NCBI GenBank assembly: GCA_028701645.1
Contig: JAQVQI010000039.1
Location: forward strand, 1-5,303
Origin: Candidatus Shapirobacteria bacterium
GTDB lineage: Bacteria; Patescibacteriota; Microgenomatia; UBA12405
DNA length: 5,303 nt
Reading direction: 5' to 3'
This document shows positions 4,014 to 5,303 of this stretch, piece after piece (position 1 is the stretch's first letter; each line of letters opens with the position of its first letter). The translations under genes were made by a program, and so were the position numbers. The notes under the pieces are model-generated. The model had not been told where the DNA came from, ran no database searches, and saw only the letters and a list, made by a program, of their open reading frames with translations.

Positions 4014-4919
4014 CTAAATTCTAACACCAAGGAATTCCATAACTAGGTTTTCCTTGTAATAAACAGCAACACCATCTTCGGTGTTTTTCGAGCTCAGTTT
4101 TTTGTGAGCTCCTAAAACTAAATTAAAGAATGCTTCGAGCTGAATCTTTTCAAATTCAACTAATAGCTCTTTGCCTTTAAACTCTTCTTCCTTTTTTAAG
4201 GCATTTAGAGCTAATTTAGCATTAATCCAAATGGTATTGGTTTTCCAATCACCTCCCCAATATCTAAATGTTGTAGGGTCTAGGTGTTTTTCTGGACAGG
4301 ATACCCAGTAACTTCCATCTGAACCGATAACAAAATTTAACCAAGATTGAATCTCTTTGGGCCACTGGTTCATTGCCCAAAATTTAACCTGAATCTCGGC
4401 CCAATCTGCTGTTTCTTCTGCCCACCATTTTAAGGGGTATTTTCCCCCCATAGCATTTCCGGGAGAATAAACAAAACAATATCCGAGTCCTTCAACTCTA
4501 TATTGTTTAAATTCAACTCCTGTTTTGGATGCGGGATTTGAGAAATAAGAAGCCTCTTTTGATTCTTTTATAAAATCAATTTCAGCTTTTGACGCGACTC
4601 TCATCTTCGCGTAAAATCTGTTTTCCCATCCAATTTGGGCTACTTTACCCTTAGGTGGATACATAGGGATAACACTTGGGATCCCTCCTCCACACCTTAC
4701 TTGAACGAATTTTATTCCGTTGGGGATGATGTTGACTACAGGTTTTTCATACTTCCAGAAAATTGTAAAATTTCTGGTTTCTGAATTCCATGAATAATTT
4801 GTTGACATAGAATTGCCAACGTTCTGTTTTTCAACAGAGCTTCCCAAAAAAACGCGATGTGTTGCCATTGTATTATTTTTTAAATTTTTACACTTGAAAC
4901 ATTTCAAGCGGGATAGCAC
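4014..4919 (-). CDS. Hypothetical tryptophan-rich protein, unknown function
   Basis: A soluble protein of about 301 aa that I do not recognise. It has no signal peptide or membrane helix. It is strikingly rich in aromatic residues, with clusters such as KWWAEETADWAEIQVKFW, NQWPKEIQSWLNF and YWGGDWKTNTIWIN in its centre and second half, followed by a Lys/Glu-rich helical stretch and a short C-terminal strand-like end. The N-terminus carries KCFKCKN, a CxxC pair. The GTG start at 4919 is chosen because a near-perfect AAAGGAG (4928-4934) lies 8 nt upstream. An ATG at 4868 (starting MATHRVFLG) is the alternative and lacks a ribosome binding site. The gene is visibly richer in G+C than the restriction-modification genes, so it probably has a different history. 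It is transcribed alone from a clear promoter, through a leader that can hide its ribosome binding site. Confidence 0.75.
   Translation of the reverse strand: MLSRLKCFKCKNLKNNTMATHRVFLGSSVEKQNVGNSMSTNYSWNSETRNFTIFWKYEKPVVNIIPNGIKFVQVRCGGGIPSVIPMYPPKGKVAQIGWENRFYAKMRVASKAEIDFIKESKEASYFSNPASKTGVEFKQYRVEGLGYCFVYSPGNAMGGKYPLKWWAEETADWAEIQVKFWAMNQWPKEIQSWLNFVIGSDGSYWVSCPEKHLDPTTFRYWGGDWKTNTIWINAKLALNALKKEEEFKGKELLVEFEKIQLEAFFNLVLGAHKKLSSKNTEDGVAVYYKENLVMEFLGVRI
4893..4908. repeat. Palindrome within the start region of the unknown gene
   Basis: CTTGAAA (4893-4899) and TTTCAAG (4902-4908) form a near-continuous palindrome between the two possible start codons (4919 and 4868) of the leftward gene. 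It shares TTTCAA with the ribosome-binding-site hairpin, so alternative pairings between the two are possible. Confidence 0.45.
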
Positions 4920-4924
4920 TATGC

Positions 4925-4968
4925 GGACTCCTTTCAAATTACTTAATTAAATAAACTGAAAGGAGACC
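4925..4968 (-). promoter_or_regulatory. Leader hairpin sequestering the ribosome binding site
   Basis: On the transcribed strand, CTCCTTTCA (4957-4965) pairs perfectly with TGAAAGGAG (4928-4936) around a 20-nt AT-rich loop. After a T-T mismatch, GG/CC adds two more pairs (4967-4968 with 4925-4926). The 3' arm contains the whole AAAGGAG ribosome binding site of the downstream gene, so the closed form should block translation. This is the layout of translational attenuators or RNA thermometers; as DNA, the dyad could alternatively be a repressor site. Confidence 0.6.
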
Positions 4969-4976
4969 ACAAACAT
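4947..4976 (-). CDS. Possible 9-codon leader peptide MFVVSFQFI
   Basis: An ATG at 4976, about 17 nt after the expected transcription start, opens a frame encoding MFVVSFQFI that ends at TAA (4947-4949), inside the hairpin loop. It runs straight through the arm that masks the downstream ribosome binding site, so a ribosome on it would open the hairpin, as with erm-type leader peptides. AAGG lies only 2 nt upstream of the ATG, closer than ideal, so translation is uncertain and the call is inference from position. Confidence 0.3.
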   Translation of the reverse strand: MFVVSFQFI

Positions 4977-4999
4977 ATCCTTGTAACATCTTCCATTAC

Positions 5000-5028
5000 A
5001 TAATAGCATATATATAATAAAAAGTCAA
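5000..5028 (-). promoter_or_regulatory. Sigma70-type promoter of the tryptophan-rich protein gene
   Basis: Read leftward: -35 TTGACT (5023-5028), a 17-bp spacer, and -10 TATTAT (5000-5005) preceded by TGC (extended -10). Transcription should start near 4993, leaving a leader of about 74 nt before the GTG at 4919. That is exactly enough to contain the hairpin and the small upstream frame. Confidence 0.75.
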
Positions 5029-5040
5029 GTATTTTGGGGG

Positions 5041-5202
5041 TAGGTTCAACAAGTAAGTTCAACACTTCTGATAAAATAGAAGTGTATGAAATATAAGCAT
5101 TTAAGTATTGAGGAACGCGAAAAAATACAAGAATTACTTTGGCAAAAAACCTCAATCAGAAACATAGCCAAGGTAAATTGCTTTGAAACCATTAAAAAAT
5201 AA
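5041..5202 (+). mobile_element. IS30-family insertion sequence remnant (left end)
   Basis: This is the left end of an IS30-type element: about 45 nt of upstream sequence with two GTTCAAC repeats (5044-5050, 5057-5063) and a hairpin ACTTCT (5064-5069) / AGAAGT (5078-5083), followed by the first part of the transposase gene. The DDE catalytic region and right end are absent before an unrelated frame begins at 5208. The exact left boundary is not certain; no target duplication could be identified. Confidence 0.55.
5086..5202 (+). pseudogene. Truncated IS30-family transposase, N-terminus only
   Basis: A 38-aa frame starts with KHLSIEEREKIQELL and continues WQKTSIRNIAKV, matching the N-terminal HTH_38 domain of IS30-family transposases. 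An intact enzyme would be over 300 aa and continue with the second HTH helix and a DDE integrase core. After AKV (about residue 30) the match stops and the frame ends in NCFETIKK and TAA. The break lies inside the HTH, so the product can neither bind DNA normally nor transpose. A short unrelated gene begins 5 nt later. Confidence 0.75.
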
Positions 5203-5207
5203 AAAAA

Positions 5208-5303
5208 ATGGAAAAGCTAACAAAAGAGGAAATGGGGGAAATAGCTCTCATCGTCCTCAAAGAACAAGCCAGGAAAGAAAGGATTCCTGACGCTAACAAC
5301 CTC
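5208..5303 (+). CDS. Small unknown protein, 5' part, runs off the window
   Basis: An open frame starts at ATG 5208 and continues for 32 codons to the end of the window: a charged, helical N-terminus with EEMGEIALIVLKEQARKE followed by RIPDANNL. It has the look of a genuine small cytosolic protein, and I have no function to offer. No ribosome binding site is seen, only an A-rich run, so the true start may differ. It begins just after the IS30 fragment, so its upstream region may have been replaced by that insertion. Confidence 0.5.
   Translation, partial: MEKLTKEEMGEIALIVLKEQARKERIPDANNL

Noticed and set aside
4943..5155. Leftward open frame of about 70 codons
   Set aside because: It overlaps the IS30 transposase fragment, the promoter and the leader hairpin, and has no recognisable features.
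612..5202. Recoded UGA, as in some Patescibacteria lineages
   Set aside because: All stops used are TAA or TAG and the genes read cleanly in the standard bacterial code; no gene needs an in-frame TGA to be extended, so there is no positive evidence.
1..5303. Depletion of CCNGG sites as a sign of self-restriction
   Set aside because: I found only three (304-308, 4459-4463, 5269-5273), roughly what an AT-rich sequence of this length would hold, so there is no evidence of avoidance.

Overview
The window looks like a piece of a small, AT-rich bacterial genome of the Candidate Phyla Radiation (Patescibacteria) type. This is inferred from the low G+C, the compact layout, the styles of the LexA-like and DUF3892 proteins, an IS30 scrap and several apparently leaderless starts; nothing in the window fixes the taxon. 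It opens inside the 3' end of a tmRNA gene (ssrA) and reads as an accessory locus sitting next to that gene, a well-known type of integration site.

Region 1 (1-550): the last ~126 nt of tmRNA with its terminator, then a remarkable non-coding array. The tmRNA T-arm/acceptor tail recurs four more times in strictly alternating orientation (+,-,+,-,+), interleaved with perfect hairpins and a second terminator-like stem.

Region 2 (552-3294): a compact Type II restriction-modification system. A 73-aa HTH controller-like protein and a 250-aa MvaI/BcnI/LlaMI-like endonuclease form a rightward pair behind a palindromic operator. Converging on it is a leftward pair: a LexA-like self-cleaving repressor followed, with a 17-nt overlap, by a cytosine-5 methyltransferase whose target-recognition region resembles Dcm. 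Enzyme and methylase independently suggest a CCWGG/CCNGG-type target. Each half of the system therefore has its own regulator: the controller for the nuclease, and a potentially damage-responsive repressor for the methylase.

Region 3 (3295-3916): a divergent control region with two near-identical promoters (TTAACA-17 bp-TATAAT) embedded in repeated TTAACA boxes. The leftward one gives a leaderless LexA-like/methylase mRNA. The rightward one drives a ~150-nt structured leader and a DUF3892 protein ending in a 13-bp terminator stem.

Region 4 (3960-5028): a bidirectional terminator and a leftward gene for an unrecognised tryptophan-rich protein of ~301 aa. It has a clear sigma70-type promoter and a leader hairpin that would bury its strong ribosome binding site; a 9-codon upstream frame runs through the masking arm.

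Region 5 (5041-5303): the decapitated N-terminus of an IS30-family transposase and the start of a small unknown gene that runs off the window.
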